Assembly: GCA_035938875.1 (NCBI GenBank)
Contig: DASZGL010000067.1
Coordinates: 1-20,662 of the forward strand
DNA from: DASZGL01 sp035938875
GTDB taxonomy: Bacteria > Chloroflexota > Dormibacteria > Aeolococcales > Aeolococcaceae
Length of the DNA stretch: 20,662 nucleotides
Reading direction: 5' to 3'
The translations under genes were made by a program, and so were the position numbers. The notes below the pieces were generated by a model. The model saw nothing but the letters and a program-made list of their open reading frames with translations. It was not told the DNA's origin and ran no database searches. Of this stretch, positions 1 through 7,699 are shown piece after piece. Numbering within the stretch: position 1 is the stretch's first letter; every line of letters begins with the position of its first letter.

Positions 1-127
1 AGGCGACGACTGATGCTCGCCAGGCGCCCGCCCCTTCCCGGCCGCCGCGAAGGTGACGCGTTCGACGAGTTTGGGGAGAACGACAAGATCCGCGGCACGG
101 CGGTCGTTATCAGGAGAGTAGGAGGAC

Positions 128-337
128 ATGACGATCATGACACCGACGCTCTCGTTGAACATCGACCAGCTGGCCGCGGTGACCGACGCCATGGCGCAGG
201 AAGCCGACGAGATGGCACGCCGTCGCCTCGACGCCCTGCACCGTCTCGCCGACGTCGTCAGCGAGGCGGCACGCCGCGATCTCGCCATGGCTCGTCTCGA
301 GGCTGCCCTCTTCGACGCCACGCCCCAAGCCGCCTGA
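128..337 (+). CDS. small helical hypothetical protein, 69 aa
   Basis: I do not recognise this gene. The start is well supported: an AGGAGG-type ribosome site (about 119-125) lies just before the ATG. The product has no signal peptide or membrane segment. From about residue 12 to 62 it is rich in Ala, Arg, Glu, Asp and Leu with heptad-like spacing, so it is probably one or two long helices, perhaps a coiled coil. It stands alone on its strand and converges with the next gene, with only one base between the two stop codons. It could be a structural or partner-binding protein, but no function can be assigned. Confidence 0.6.
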   Translation: MTIMTPTLSLNIDQLAAVTDAMAQEADEMARRRLDALHRLADVVSEAARRDLAMARLEAALFDATPQAA

Positions 338-338
338 G

Positions 339-767
339 TCAGCTCGCTGTCGAGCCGAGCAGCCAGGGGAGCGCCTCCGCCATGGGGCGCACCAGGGCCT
401 CGTGGTGAGGCTGATCGAGATCACTGCCGGCGAGTAGCGCCAGCGCAGCACCCAGCAGGGCGTCCTCTGCCTTGTGACCGACGTCGCCGTGCTCGACCCG
501 CCACGACACCATGGCTCCGGGTCGTTCGGTGAGCCCGAGCAGCTGGTTGCGCAGCTCGTCCCACTGGCGAGCCCGGCCGCTGGTCTCGAGGACGTGGAGC
601 GCGGCGCGCTCGGCCTTCCGATAGTCGTCGTGTGTGCCACTGCCCGCGTGGTGCTCCCAGCCCGAGGCCACCCGCTCGACACCGAGCGGAGACAGCGTCC
701 GAGAGTCCTCGAGCAGGCGCTCGATGGCCGTCTGACCGGGCCGACTGCCGTATCCGTCTCTGTCCAT
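339..767 (-). CDS. hypothetical protein, 142 aa
   Basis: Unrecognised soluble protein. The open frame extends upstream to 875, but I chose the ATG at 765-767 because AGGGAG lies about 8 bases upstream and because the extension is arginine- and glycine-rich and unlike a real N-terminus. The C-terminal half is helical and ends in a stretch rich in Leu, Ala, Trp and Pro. There is no transmembrane segment and no catalytic motif I can name. It converges with the 69-aa gene, the two stops forming TGAGTCA. It is separated from the rhodanese gene on the same strand by about 140 bases that hold a possible promoter. Confidence 0.6.
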   Translation of the reverse strand: MDRDGYGSRPGQTAIERLLEDSRTLSPLGVERVASGWEHHAGSGTHDDYRKAERAALHVLETSGRARQWDELRNQLLGLTERPGAMVSWRVEHGDVGHKAEDALLGAALALLAGSDLDQPHHEALVRPMAEALPWLLGSTAS

Positions 768-824
768 TCTGTCGCTCCCTCTGCCGCGCCCCTCACCATG
801 ACGCCGTCTGCCGAGACGTCGATC

Positions 825-854
825 AGCGTATGTGTCGCTGATGCCGACCTTCAA
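825..854 (-). promoter_or_regulatory. possible promoter of the 142-aa hypothetical gene
   Basis: On the minus strand a TTGAAG box (849-854) and a TACGCT box (825-830) are 18 bases apart, about 60 bases upstream of the chosen start. The match to a housekeeping -35/-10 promoter is moderate. This is inference from two hexamers only. Confidence 0.3.
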
Positions 855-908
855 CAGAGCGTCCGCCATCGCCATACACCCACGATGCGGTCCCGAGCGG
901 TCGCTTCC

Positions 909-1295
909 TCAATCAGGAACCGGGATCACGGGCAGCCCGGCGCGCCGCCAGGCGATGAACCCACCGTCGAGATCGGTGGCGCGGGCCAGGCCGAGCCGCT
1001 GCAGCGTCGCGGCGGCGAGACTCGATGAGTAGCCCTCGGCGCAGATGATGACCACGACCTGGTTCCGGTCGGTCATCTCCGCGATCCGGGTCGGACACTC
1101 CGGATCGAGCCGCCACTCGAGGACGTTGCGATCGATGATCAGGGCGCCGGGAATGGTGCCGTCGGCGTGGCGCTGCTCGCTGGGCCGGATGTCGACGAGG
1201 AGCGCGCCGTCGCGCTGGGCGCGAGCCGTCATGTCGGGACTGAGCCGTACCAGCGTCGACCTCGCCTCGGCGAGAATCGCGTCGATTCCGCTCAC
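909..1295 (-). CDS. rhodanese-like domain protein (sulfurtransferase family), 128 aa
   Basis: A single rhodanese domain. Members of this family carry sulfane sulfur on a loop cysteine. Here the loop is CAEGYSS with Cys85 as the candidate active residue, preceded by LLVDIRP (33-39), the usual first strand and CH2A-type motif, and followed by the typical end DLDGGFIAWRRAGLPV (108-123). The start is GTG at 1293-1295 with GGAGGAG six bases upstream; the open frame runs further but has no better start. It follows the histidine kinase gene by 19 bases on the same strand, so the two are probably co-transcribed. Substrate and partner are unknown. The arginine that usually follows the loop glycine is replaced by Tyr, so loop chemistry may differ from true thiosulfate sulfurtransferases. 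Confidence 0.85.
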   Translation of the reverse strand: MSGIDAILAEARSTLVRLSPDMTARAQRDGALLVDIRPSEQRHADGTIPGALIIDRNVLEWRLDPECPTRIAEMTDRNQVVVIICAEGYSSSLAAATLQRLGLARATDLDGGFIAWRRAGLPVIPVPD

Positions 1296-1314
1296 ACCGC
1301 GCTCCTCCGGCCGC

Positions 1315-3258
1315 TCAGTGCGAATGAGCGGGTAGGCGGAAGGCGAAGCTGGCCCCGTCGCCGTCACCCTCGTACCAGGCGTCACCACCCTGCGCCTCCG
1401 CCAGGCCGCGAACGATGAACAGGCCGAGACCGGCGCCGTACTGCGTGGCGTCCGCGTTGCGCGAGAACTTCTCGAAGAGGCGCGGTTCGAGGTATGGCGC
1501 GACGCCGGGACCTTGGTCGCTGACGTGCACCACCACGTAGCGACCCTCCGGTGAGGCGGTGATCGCCACCGGCGGCGCTCCGTATTTGTCGGCGTTGCTC
1601 AGGTAGTTGTGCAGCACCTGTTCGACGCGGATCTTGTCAGCGATCACCGTGATGTCCGGGGGGCACTCGACGGTGACGCCTGACATGCCGGCGTCCGCCA
1701 TGCGCGCAACCGCCTCGTCGATGATCGGCCGCAGAGCCAGCGGTTCGACGCTGAATGTCAGGCGGCCGGCCTCCAGCTGCGCAGCCATGAGCAGGTCGTC
1801 GACGAAGACGTGAAGGCGGTCGACCTGCGCCTCCAGCGCAGCAACCATGTCGGCTCGCCGGGCCTCGTCGATGTCCTGCCTGTGGGCGAGCAGGTCGACG
1901 TAGCCGCGGATCACCGTCAGCGGCGCCCGCATTTCGTGAGCGGTTGTGGCCAGGATGTCGCTTTTCTCGCGGTTGGCCTCGAGCAGGGCGGCGTTGGTCG
2001 CCGCCAGCTCGGCGGCGGTTCGCTCACGCTCTTCCATCGCGCGTTGGCGCTCGCTGATGTCACGATTGACCTTGGCGAAGCCGAGCAGCGCGCCATCCTC
2101 GCTGTGGATCGCGGTGACCACCACGCTGGCCCAGTACCGCGATCCGTCCTTGCGCACCCGCCAGCCCTCCTCCTCGTATCGCCCTTCGGCGGCAGCCCGG
2201 CGTAGCTCCGCTTCGGGATGACGCGCGGCCTGCGCCTCGGGCGTGTAGAAGATCCGGAAGTGGCGGCCCAGGATGTCCTCTGGCCGGTACCCGCTGGTGC
2301 GCTGCGCCCCGGCGTTCCAGCTGCTCACACGACCCTCGGCGTCGAGCATGAAGATGGCGTAGTCGACCACGCCGTCGACCAGGAGACGGAAACGCTCCTC
2401 GGACCGGCGCAGCTCTTCGGCTGCCTGCACGCTGGCGGTGACGTCCTGGACCTGGAGAAGCAGGTATAGCGGACGACCATGGCGATCGCGGATCGAGGAC
2501 AGTGAGCTGAGCACGACCGCGTCAACGGCGTTCAGCGCGTGCTGGAACTGCACCTCAGCCCGTTTGCCGCTGACGAGCTCGCCGACGGCTGCCTCGAGGT
2601 GTTGGGCGTCAGCGGCAGGCGCGAACTCCGAGTAGAAACGCCCCACGACACGTGGCAAGGGCTCAGCGAGCAGCTCGACCAGTGCCCTGTTGACCCGAAC
2701 GAATCGGCCTGCGAGCGTGAGCGTGGCCACACCGATCGCTGCCTGATCGAACACGGCACGGAAGCGCTCGAGGTGTTCACCGAGAATCGCCTGAGCCTCT
2801 TTGTCGTCAGCGGAGCGGCCGACCTCGGCCGCCGTACCGGGGGACGGCGTCGCGGCGGGTTGTCCGGACTGAGGCCTCTCGACAGCGTCGAGCAGCCTTG
2901 CCACGAGCTTGCCGATGGGAATGCTCTTCTGGATGAAGTCGACAGCTCCCCGCCGCATCGCCTCATCGACGATGTCGTCTGCCTCGAATCCGGAGAACAT
3001 GACCACGCGCGTGTCGGGCGAAGCCTGGCGGATCTTCGGCAGCGCCTCGAGGCCGTCCATCCCCGGCATGGAGACATCCAGGAGGAGAAGCTCGGGCTTG
3101 CAGCGGCGCGCCAAGTCGACGGCGTCGAAGCCCGTCGACCCCTCGCCGACGACGCGGAACGATCCCGAGCGTGAAAGCCGGAGGCTGACCAGGCCGCGGA
3201 CATCCGCAGAGTCGTCGGCCAGGACGACATCCACCGGACCAGCGTGAGAAGCGGCCAC
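1315..3258 (-). CDS. REC-PAS-PAS sensor histidine kinase, 647 aa
   Basis: A cytosolic two-component kinase with an N-terminal receiver. Domains: REC about 8-127 (acidic pair D15/D16, phosphoacceptor D61 in LLLLDVSMPG, S89, K111); first PAS about 165-275; second PAS about 287-402, ending in NRDISERQ; a short coiled linker; HisKA with H441 in AHEMRAPLTV; and HATPase with N-box N551/N555, G1 box DQGPGV (581-586) and G2 box GAGLGL (608-613). All catalytic residues are present. No transmembrane or DNA-binding segment is seen, so it probably senses an internal signal. I chose GTG at 3256-3258, which has AGGAG nine bases upstream; the long upstream open frame is low-complexity Arg/Pro sequence and not coding. 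No separate output regulator lies nearby. The rhodanese gene follows. Confidence 0.9.
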   Translation of the reverse strand: MAASHAGPVDVVLADDSADVRGLVSLRLSRSGSFRVVGEGSTGFDAVDLARRCKPELLLLDVSMPGMDGLEALPKIRQASPDTRVVMFSGFEADDIVDEAMRRGAVDFIQKSIPIGKLVARLLDAVERPQSGQPAATPSPGTAAEVGRSADDKEAQAILGEHLERFRAVFDQAAIGVATLTLAGRFVRVNRALVELLAEPLPRVVGRFYSEFAPAADAQHLEAAVGELVSGKRAEVQFQHALNAVDAVVLSSLSSIRDRHGRPLYLLLQVQDVTASVQAAEELRRSEERFRLLVDGVVDYAIFMLDAEGRVSSWNAGAQRTSGYRPEDILGRHFRIFYTPEAQAARHPEAELRRAAAEGRYEEEGWRVRKDGSRYWASVVVTAIHSEDGALLGFAKVNRDISERQRAMEERERTAAELAATNAALLEANREKSDILATTAHEMRAPLTVIRGYVDLLAHRQDIDEARRADMVAALEAQVDRLHVFVDDLLMAAQLEAGRLTFSVEPLALRPIIDEAVARMADAGMSGVTVECPPDITVIADKIRVEQVLHNYLSNADKYGAPPVAITASPEGRYVVVHVSDQGPGVAPYLEPRLFEKFSRNADATQYGAGLGLFIVRGLAEAQGGDAWYEGDGDGASFAFRLPAHSH

Positions 3259-3293
3259 TCCCCGTCGCTCCTTTTTGATTGCCTCACTCGAGG

Positions 3294-3323
3294 CTAACAG
3301 GTCGGCACGAAAACGTCGGTAAA
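3294..3323 (-). promoter_or_regulatory. possible promoter of the histidine kinase operon
   Basis: In the one AT-rich patch of this region, minus-strand TTTACC (3318-3323) and TGTTAG (3294-3299) are 18 bases apart, giving an expected leader of roughly 30 bases before the GTG at 3258. The match is weak to moderate and unconfirmed. Confidence 0.35.
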
Positions 3324-3413
3324 CATTTGCGTGGCGACGTCGCCCTCGGAGGAAGGGTGCCCGGCGTTCAGCCGGCGGGGCCAGACCCAGCCGGGCGCGG
3401 CCCGAGCCGCCGC

Positions 3414-4526
3414 TCAGGGACGCAGGCTCACATGGATGGGCTCCTCGCCGGGCACCTCGCGGGCGACGATGCGAAGCGCGTGCTCGGCTTGGGCCAGGGG
3501 CAGGAAGTGCGTCGCCATCCGCTCCAGGGGAAACCGACCCGAGGCGAGGAGACGCAGCGCGGCGTCGACGGACTCCTTGTCGTGGCCACCGGCGCCGAGG
3601 ATGTGCAGTCCCTTGAGCACGACGACGTCGCTGACGAACCCGGGGATGGGGGCGAAGCCCTTGAGACCGGCGAGCACGACGGTCCCACCGGTGGCGCACA
3701 TGTCGATCGCCTGGACCACGGCGCCCACCGCCTCCGCGGTGGCGTCGACGGCGACGTCGGCGCCCCGCCCGCCCGTCAGCTCACGCACGGCCGCCACGGG
3801 GTCTACTGCATCGGCGTCGATGGTGTGATGGGCCCCAAGCTGGCTGGCCATGTCGAAGCGACGCCGATCGGCGGCACGACCGACCACGATGACCGTTTTC
3901 GCGCCGGCGACCAGCGCACCGACGACGCAGCCCAACCCCTGCTGGCCGGGACCGAGGACCACGACGGTCGAACCCGGCCCCGTCCCCGGCAGTGTCCCCG
4001 CCCAGCGCAGCCCGTTGGCCACCGGCATCGCCAGCACCGCCACCTGCGGCTCGAGACCATCGGGCACCCGGTGGAGGTCGACGGTCGGCGCCAGGTAGAC
4101 GTGGGTCGAATACCCGCCCCAAAGCCCGGGCGGCTCGTGAACCGGCACGGTCAGGCCGTAGACGCGCATGCGCTCGCAGCCGCGTGCGCCCTGGGCACAT
4201 GCGCCGCACTCGCCGCAGCGGAGGACCTCCTCGAGCAGGACGCGATCGCCGACAGCGACGCCCCAGCGGCGCAGCGCTGACTCGCCGGCGCGCTCGATGC
4301 GGCCGACGATCTCGTGCCCGGGCACGACCGGGACCACGCTGGGGACGCCGCCGAGGCGGCCGCGATACTGCTGCACGTCGGTGCCGCAGATCCCGGCGGC
4401 TTCGACTCGGAGGAGTCCGTCGTCCTCGCCCAGAGCAGGCAGGGGCAGCTCCACCTCCTCCAAGACCGCCGCCTCGCGAAGCACGAGGGCGTGCGCCACC
4501 GTCGCGTCACCAGCGTCGGCACTCAC
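3414..4526 (-). CDS. zinc-dependent alcohol dehydrogenase (MDR family), 370 aa
   Basis: A medium-chain NAD(P)-dependent alcohol dehydrogenase. Catalytic zinc ligands are visible as GICGTD (Cys47) and PGHE (His71, Glu72). The structural zinc lobe is complete: Cys104, Cys107, Cys110 and Cys117 in CGECGACAQGARGC. The nucleotide-binding fold carries GPGQQGLG (192-199). Length is normal for the family. The start is GTG at 4524-4526, overlapping the upstream gene's stop as GTGA, which implies translational coupling with the DinB-like protein. Family members oxidise secondary alcohols, polyols or threonine; the substrate here is unknown. Confidence 0.88.
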   Translation of the reverse strand: MSADAGDATVAHALVLREAAVLEEVELPLPALGEDDGLLRVEAAGICGTDVQQYRGRLGGVPSVVPVVPGHEIVGRIERAGESALRRWGVAVGDRVLLEEVLRCGECGACAQGARGCERMRVYGLTVPVHEPPGLWGGYSTHVYLAPTVDLHRVPDGLEPQVAVLAMPVANGLRWAGTLPGTGPGSTVVVLGPGQQGLGCVVGALVAGAKTVIVVGRAADRRRFDMASQLGAHHTIDADAVDPVAAVRELTGGRGADVAVDATAEAVGAVVQAIDMCATGGTVVLAGLKGFAPIPGFVSDVVVLKGLHILGAGGHDKESVDAALRLLASGRFPLERMATHFLPLAQAEHALRIVAREVPGEEPIHVSLRP

Positions 4527-5200
4527 GCGGAGCGGTCCTCGATCTCCCACGCGTGGTCGAGCGCGTGCCAGGCCATGCGTCGCGCCATGTATCGCGGCGG
4601 CCAGCCGTGCTCGCCGGGCGCTTTGCCACCGCGCGCTCGGCGCAGCGTGTCGGCGATGCGTTCGCGCAACAGAGCGACGTGGCCGTCTCGCCACTCGGTG
4701 GCGGTCAAGCCGATGCCGATCTTGCGCGCGTAGCTCCGCTCCGCCTCGGCCACGTGTGCATAGACGGCGTCGCGGTCACGCCCGCCACCTCGTGGTCCCT
4801 TGCGCAGCGTCGCCGGAGCGGCGGCGACCACGGCGTCGAGCTCGTCCCAGGCGGCGATGACAAGCGCGACGATGCGGCTCGCCGCGGCAGCGTCGAGCCG
4901 TGCCTTGTCGACGGCGGCGACGAGGTTGGGGGCGCCGAAGTCGGTGGTCGCGTTGCCCGTGAGCCTCTCGACGATGTCGAGGTCGGCCGCCGTGATGGCC
5001 GGCACGCGCACCCCCGCGCGCGAGGCCGCCCTCGCATATCGCGGTGCGTAGGCGGCGAGCGTCTCGATCGCCGTCACCTCGTTGCTGCCCGAGCGACTCC
5101 AACCCGGCCAGTCCACGGCGCAGGCGAAGACGCGCTTGTGCCCAGCCTCGAGATACACCGGAGTGCGACGCTTCGCAGCCACGATCGTGCAGCATGACAC
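4523..5200 (-). CDS. DinB-superfamily-like protein, 225 aa
   Basis: Probable member of the DinB/mycothiol-transferase-like four-helix metal-binding fold, judged from candidate metal ligands H149 (VYAHVAEAE) and H212/H216 in AWHALDHAWEIEDR near the C-terminus. Some family relatives are thiol-dependent transferases or isomerases, but that activity is not shown here. It is the first gene of a two-gene unit with the alcohol dehydrogenase and overlaps it by four bases. The start is uncertain: GTG at 5198-5200 gives the longest frame, but no ribosome site is seen; GTG at 5180-5182 or 5156-5158 is also possible. The conserved part seems to begin around PVYLEAG. Confidence 0.65.
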   Translation of the reverse strand: MSCCTIVAAKRRTPVYLEAGHKRVFACAVDWPGWSRSGSNEVTAIETLAAYAPRYARAASRAGVRVPAITAADLDIVERLTGNATTDFGAPNLVAAVDKARLDAAAASRIVALVIAAWDELDAVVAAAPATLRKGPRGGGRDRDAVYAHVAEAERSYARKIGIGLTATEWRDGHVALLRERIADTLRRARGGKAPGEHGWPPRYMARRMAWHALDHAWEIEDRSA

Positions 5201-5338
5201 GCGCGCCGGCGGCCTGCCTCACCGGGGCGGCGACATCCACGGGATGCAACGAGGTCGGCTCGTTTGGGGTTAGGGGGGTGTGGGGACGCTGGTCCGATCG
5301 CGACCGGTGTCCGAGTATTGACGCGTGCGGAGGCGAGT

Positions 5339-6250
5339 GTGAGTCGGCGCGGGTGGCTGCTGTTCGGGGCGATGTGTGTCATCTGGGGAATTCCTTACCT
5401 GCTCATCAAGGTGGCTGTGACCGCCGTCACCCCGGCCACGCTGGTGTTTCTCCGAACCTCGGTCGGTGGTCTGCTGCTGCTGCCCCTCGCGATTCAGCGG
5501 CGAAGCCTGGGCCCGCTTCTGCCCAGGTGGCGCAGCCTGCTGGTCTACACCGTCGTCGAGGTCGCGGTGCCCTGGTTGCTGCTCTCCGATGCTGAGCGCC
5601 GCCTGTCCAGCTCGCTGTCGGGTCTCCTCGTCGCTGCGGTTCCCCTTGTCGGAGCGTTGATCGCGCTGCTTGTCGGTGGTGGCGAGCGGCTAGACGCCAG
5701 GCGGCTGGGTGGCCTGCTCGTTGGCCTTGCTGGAGTCGCCGCGCTGCTCGGTTTCGACATCGGTGTCGGCGACATCGGCGCTGTCGCCGAGGTGGGACTG
5801 GTGACAGTCGGCTACGCCACCGGGCCACTGATCATCTCGCGCAGGCTCTCCGATCTTCCCGCCGACGGCGTGATCACCGCGTCGCTGCTCGTCTCTGCTG
5901 CGGCCTACGCGCCGTTGTTCGCCACCCAGCTGCCGGCGGTGATGCCATCGACCCGCGAGATCGTGGCCATCGGCGTGCTCGCCGTGGTCTGCACCGCGCT
6001 CGCGTTCCTGCTGTTCTTCTCGCTGATCACCGAGGTCGGCCCGCTGCGCGCCACGGTCATCACCTACGTCAACCCCGCTGTCGCCGTGACCCTCGGAGTC
6101 GTCCTGCTCGGCGAGCCGTTCACCGCAGGCACGGGAATCGGCTTCGTTCTCATCCTCGCCGGATCGTTCCTGGCGACGCGGCGAACTCGCCAGCACGCAG
6201 CGCCTGCCGCGTACCCTGTCGAGGCGGAGGCGGTCGCTCTGCCGCGCTGA
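5339..6250 (+). CDS. EamA/DMT-family membrane transporter, 303 aa
   Basis: An inner-membrane protein of the drug/metabolite transporter superfamily. About ten hydrophobic segments form two EamA repeats; the first opens with LFGAMCVIWGIPYLLIKVA and the second closes with TYVNPAVAVTLGVVLLGEP, a signature of the family. Such proteins usually export amino acids, nucleosides or small metabolites; the substrate is not predictable. The start is GTG at 5339-5341, with GGAGG five bases upstream (5329-5333), in preference to a TTG 75 bases earlier. Length is typical. It is divergent from the DinB-like gene across 138 bases and converges with the SDR gene, the stops abutting as TGATCA. Confidence 0.88.
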   Translation: MSRRGWLLFGAMCVIWGIPYLLIKVAVTAVTPATLVFLRTSVGGLLLLPLAIQRRSLGPLLPRWRSLLVYTVVEVAVPWLLLSDAERRLSSSLSGLLVAAVPLVGALIALLVGGGERLDARRLGGLLVGLAGVAALLGFDIGVGDIGAVAEVGLVTVGYATGPLIISRRLSDLPADGVITASLLVSAAAYAPLFATQLPAVMPSTREIVAIGVLAVVCTALAFLLFFSLITEVGPLRATVITYVNPAVAVTLGVVLLGEPFTAGTGIGFVLILAGSFLATRRTRQHAAPAAYPVEAEAVALPR

Positions 6251-7024
6251 TCAGTCCACCTGTTCGGTGGGGCGGACGAGGATCTCGTTGAGGGCGACAT
6301 GCCGTGGCCTGGTCACCATGAATAGGACAATCTCGGCGATATCAGTCGCCGTCATGCGCTCGATCGAGCCGAAGCGACGCTGCAGGTTGGCCACGACCTC
6401 GGGGTCGGTGTTGTGCGAGGCCAGCTCGGTTGCGACAGCCCCGGGTTCGACGAGGCCGACGCGGACGTGCCGTCCTGTCACCTCCTGGCGCATGGCGTCA
6501 CTGAAGGCGTTGACCGCCCATTTGCTGGCGTTGTAGCCCCCGCTGCCGAGTCGAGCCACCCTGCCGGCGACGCTGCTGATGTTGACGATGTCGGCGACGC
6601 CGCGCGGTTCTTGTGCCGCAGCCTCGAGAAGATGGGGGAGGGCTGCATGGCTCAACGTCATCAGCGCGGCGACGTTGAGTTCCAGCATCCGCCGCCACTG
6701 CGTCGTGTCCGCGCCTTCGACTCGTCCCAGGATCATGAGGCCCGCGTTGTTGACGAGGATGTCCAGCCGGCCGAGATCGGCAACCGTGTGTTGCACGGCC
6801 TCGCGGGCGCTCGACTCGTCGGTGACGTCGGTCTCCAGGATGAGGGCGTGCCCGCCGGCTCGGTCGATGCTCGAGGCCAGGCTGGCCAGGCGATCGCGGC
6901 GGCGCGCGACGAGTGCCACCGCGGCGCCCTCGCCGGCGAGCGCGGCGGCGGCGGCCTCACCGATCCCGCTGGATGCGCCGGTGACCAGCGCGACGGTGCC
7001 GGTCAGCCTCGGCGCCGTGCTCAG
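6251..7024 (-). CDS. YdfG-like short-chain dehydrogenase/reductase, 257 aa, probable CTG start
   Basis: A classical NAD(P)-dependent SDR: TGASSGIG (15-22), NNAG (92-95), catalytic Ser151, Tyr164 and Lys168. The ending ALNEILVRPTEQ is typical of the YdfG group, which oxidises small 3-hydroxy acids and serine-like substrates. The first ATG/GTG/TTG in frame is at 6919, inside the fold and after the glycine-rich motif. The frame upstream stays in register and encodes a normal SDR N-terminus, and no standard start codon occurs before it. The best candidate is CTG at 7022-7024, which overlaps the preceding gene's stop as CTGA, like the GTGA and ATGA overlaps elsewhere in this window. A sequencing error near 7024 is the alternative. 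Confidence 0.85.
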   Translation of the reverse strand: MSTAPRLTGTVALVTGASSGIGEAAAAALAGEGAAVALVARRRDRLASLASSIDRAGGHALILETDVTDESSAREAVQHTVADLGRLDILVNNAGLMILGRVEGADTTQWRRMLELNVAALMTLSHAALPHLLEAAAQEPRGVADIVNISSVAGRVARLGSGGYNASKWAVNAFSDAMRQEVTGRHVRVGLVEPGAVATELASHNTDPEVVANLQRRFGSIERMTATDIAEIVLFMVTRPRHVALNEILVRPTEQVD

Positions 7025-7374
7025 TGAACGCGCTCCACGGTGTGCGACGAGACACCGACGCGCACCGCCGTCTCGGGTGTCTGCGTTGCCAGGCGAGCCA
7101 CCTCAACGCGAGCGAGCGGCAACGGATTCAGCGATGCGTTGGCGACCGCGTGTTCGAAGGTGGTCACGCCGCGTCGCACCGCATCGGCGAAGTCGTCGGC
7201 GCTGACGAAGAAATGCGCCTGCACCCATCGCTGTTCTGCATTGCAGGAGACGCGGGGACCACGTGCTTCGCTGATCTCGTCGAGCGCCGTAGCCAGCTTG
7301 TCGATGCCGTCACCGAGGGCTTCATCGCCGGGTTCCAACCGAGCCGAGCGCAGCTTCAACGCCCAGAAATCCAT
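7021..7374 (-). CDS. hypothetical protein, 117 aa
   Basis: Not recognised. A soluble protein without signal peptide or membrane segment; the middle (VQAHFFVSADDFADAVRRG) looks like an alpha/beta domain. The start is ATG at 7372-7374. No ribosome site precedes it, but TACACT (7383-7388 on this strand) ends eight bases before the ATG, which fits a leaderless transcript starting at or near the ATG. It overlaps the SDR gene by four bases and is probably co-translated with it. Function unknown. Confidence 0.55.
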   Translation of the reverse strand: MDFWALKLRSARLEPGDEALGDGIDKLATALDEISEARGPRVSCNAEQRWVQAHFFVSADDFADAVRRGVTTFEHAVANASLNPLPLARVEVARLATQTPETAVRVGVSSHTVERVH

Positions 7375-7425
7375 GGTGGCGCAGTGTAGTGCTAACCCAG
7401 GTGGCCACAGCTTATTAAGGTTCGG

Positions 7426-7551
7426 TTACGGATATCGCCCGGCGATCTGCCGCCGGCCGCGGGCGATCGCCTCCTTAACCTCGTCCTCACGCCTTCCTCG
7501 CCGGCGAGCCGTCAAGCTCGGGGTGCGGCCGGCAGTGCTTGCGCGAGCCAT
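7426..7551 (-). CDS. candidate micro-protein, 41 aa
   Basis: A short open frame from ATG (7549-7551) to TAA (7426-7428). The product has a basic, Ser/Thr-containing N-terminus followed by a helix-like charged segment, EDEVKEAIARGRRQIAGRYP, which reads more like real protein than random high-GC sequence. No ribosome site is visible and no family is recognised. It may be chance. Confidence 0.3.
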   Translation of the reverse strand: MARASTAGRTPSLTARRRGRREDEVKEAIARGRRQIAGRYP

Positions 7552-7630
7552 CGAGCAGCGAGCCGGCAGCCCGGTGCCCCAGCCAGGAAGGGACACGTCG
7601 GGTCCGGGCCGCAGAGGACGGTCCGGACCT

Positions 7631-7659
7631 CTGATGGGGGTGCCGTGGCGGTCTAGACT
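7631..7659 (+). promoter_or_regulatory. weak promoter candidate for the VOC gene
   Basis: TAGACT at 7654-7659 resembles a -10 box, with a poor -35 (CTGATG, 7631-7636) 17 bases upstream. It lies about 40 bases before the VOC start codon. The -35 match is only three of six positions. Confidence 0.25.
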
Positions 7660-7699
7660 TGCGCGGCGTCAGCGTCCCTGGTGACCGTGAGGAGCGCCG

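Larger units (their letters stand above)
7375..7699. other. 325-bp gap between divergent genes
   Basis: This stretch separates the 117-aa gene (minus) from the VOC gene (plus). It holds a possible -10 box for each flank, one AT-rich patch around 7411-7428, and a candidate 41-codon minus-strand ORF. No tRNA, hairpin terminator or repeat was recognised. Confidence 0.5.

Noticed and set aside
474..1028. 184-codon plus-strand frame over the 142-aa gene
   Set aside because: No ribosome site and random-looking composition; the minus-strand gene has AGGGAG and better protein character.
3361..3375. Inverted repeat CCGGC-GTTCA-GCCGG near the alcohol dehydrogenase end as a terminator
   Set aside because: It lies upstream of the dehydrogenase stop with respect to transcription of the kinase, has only a five-base stem and no T-run, and such short GC palindromes are expected by chance here.
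3259..3699. Upstream open extension of the histidine kinase frame (147 codons)
   Set aside because: It is Arg/Pro/Gly-rich, lies antisense to the C-terminal end of the alcohol dehydrogenase frame and across the promoter, and the REC domain begins just after the GTG at 3258, which has a ribosome site.
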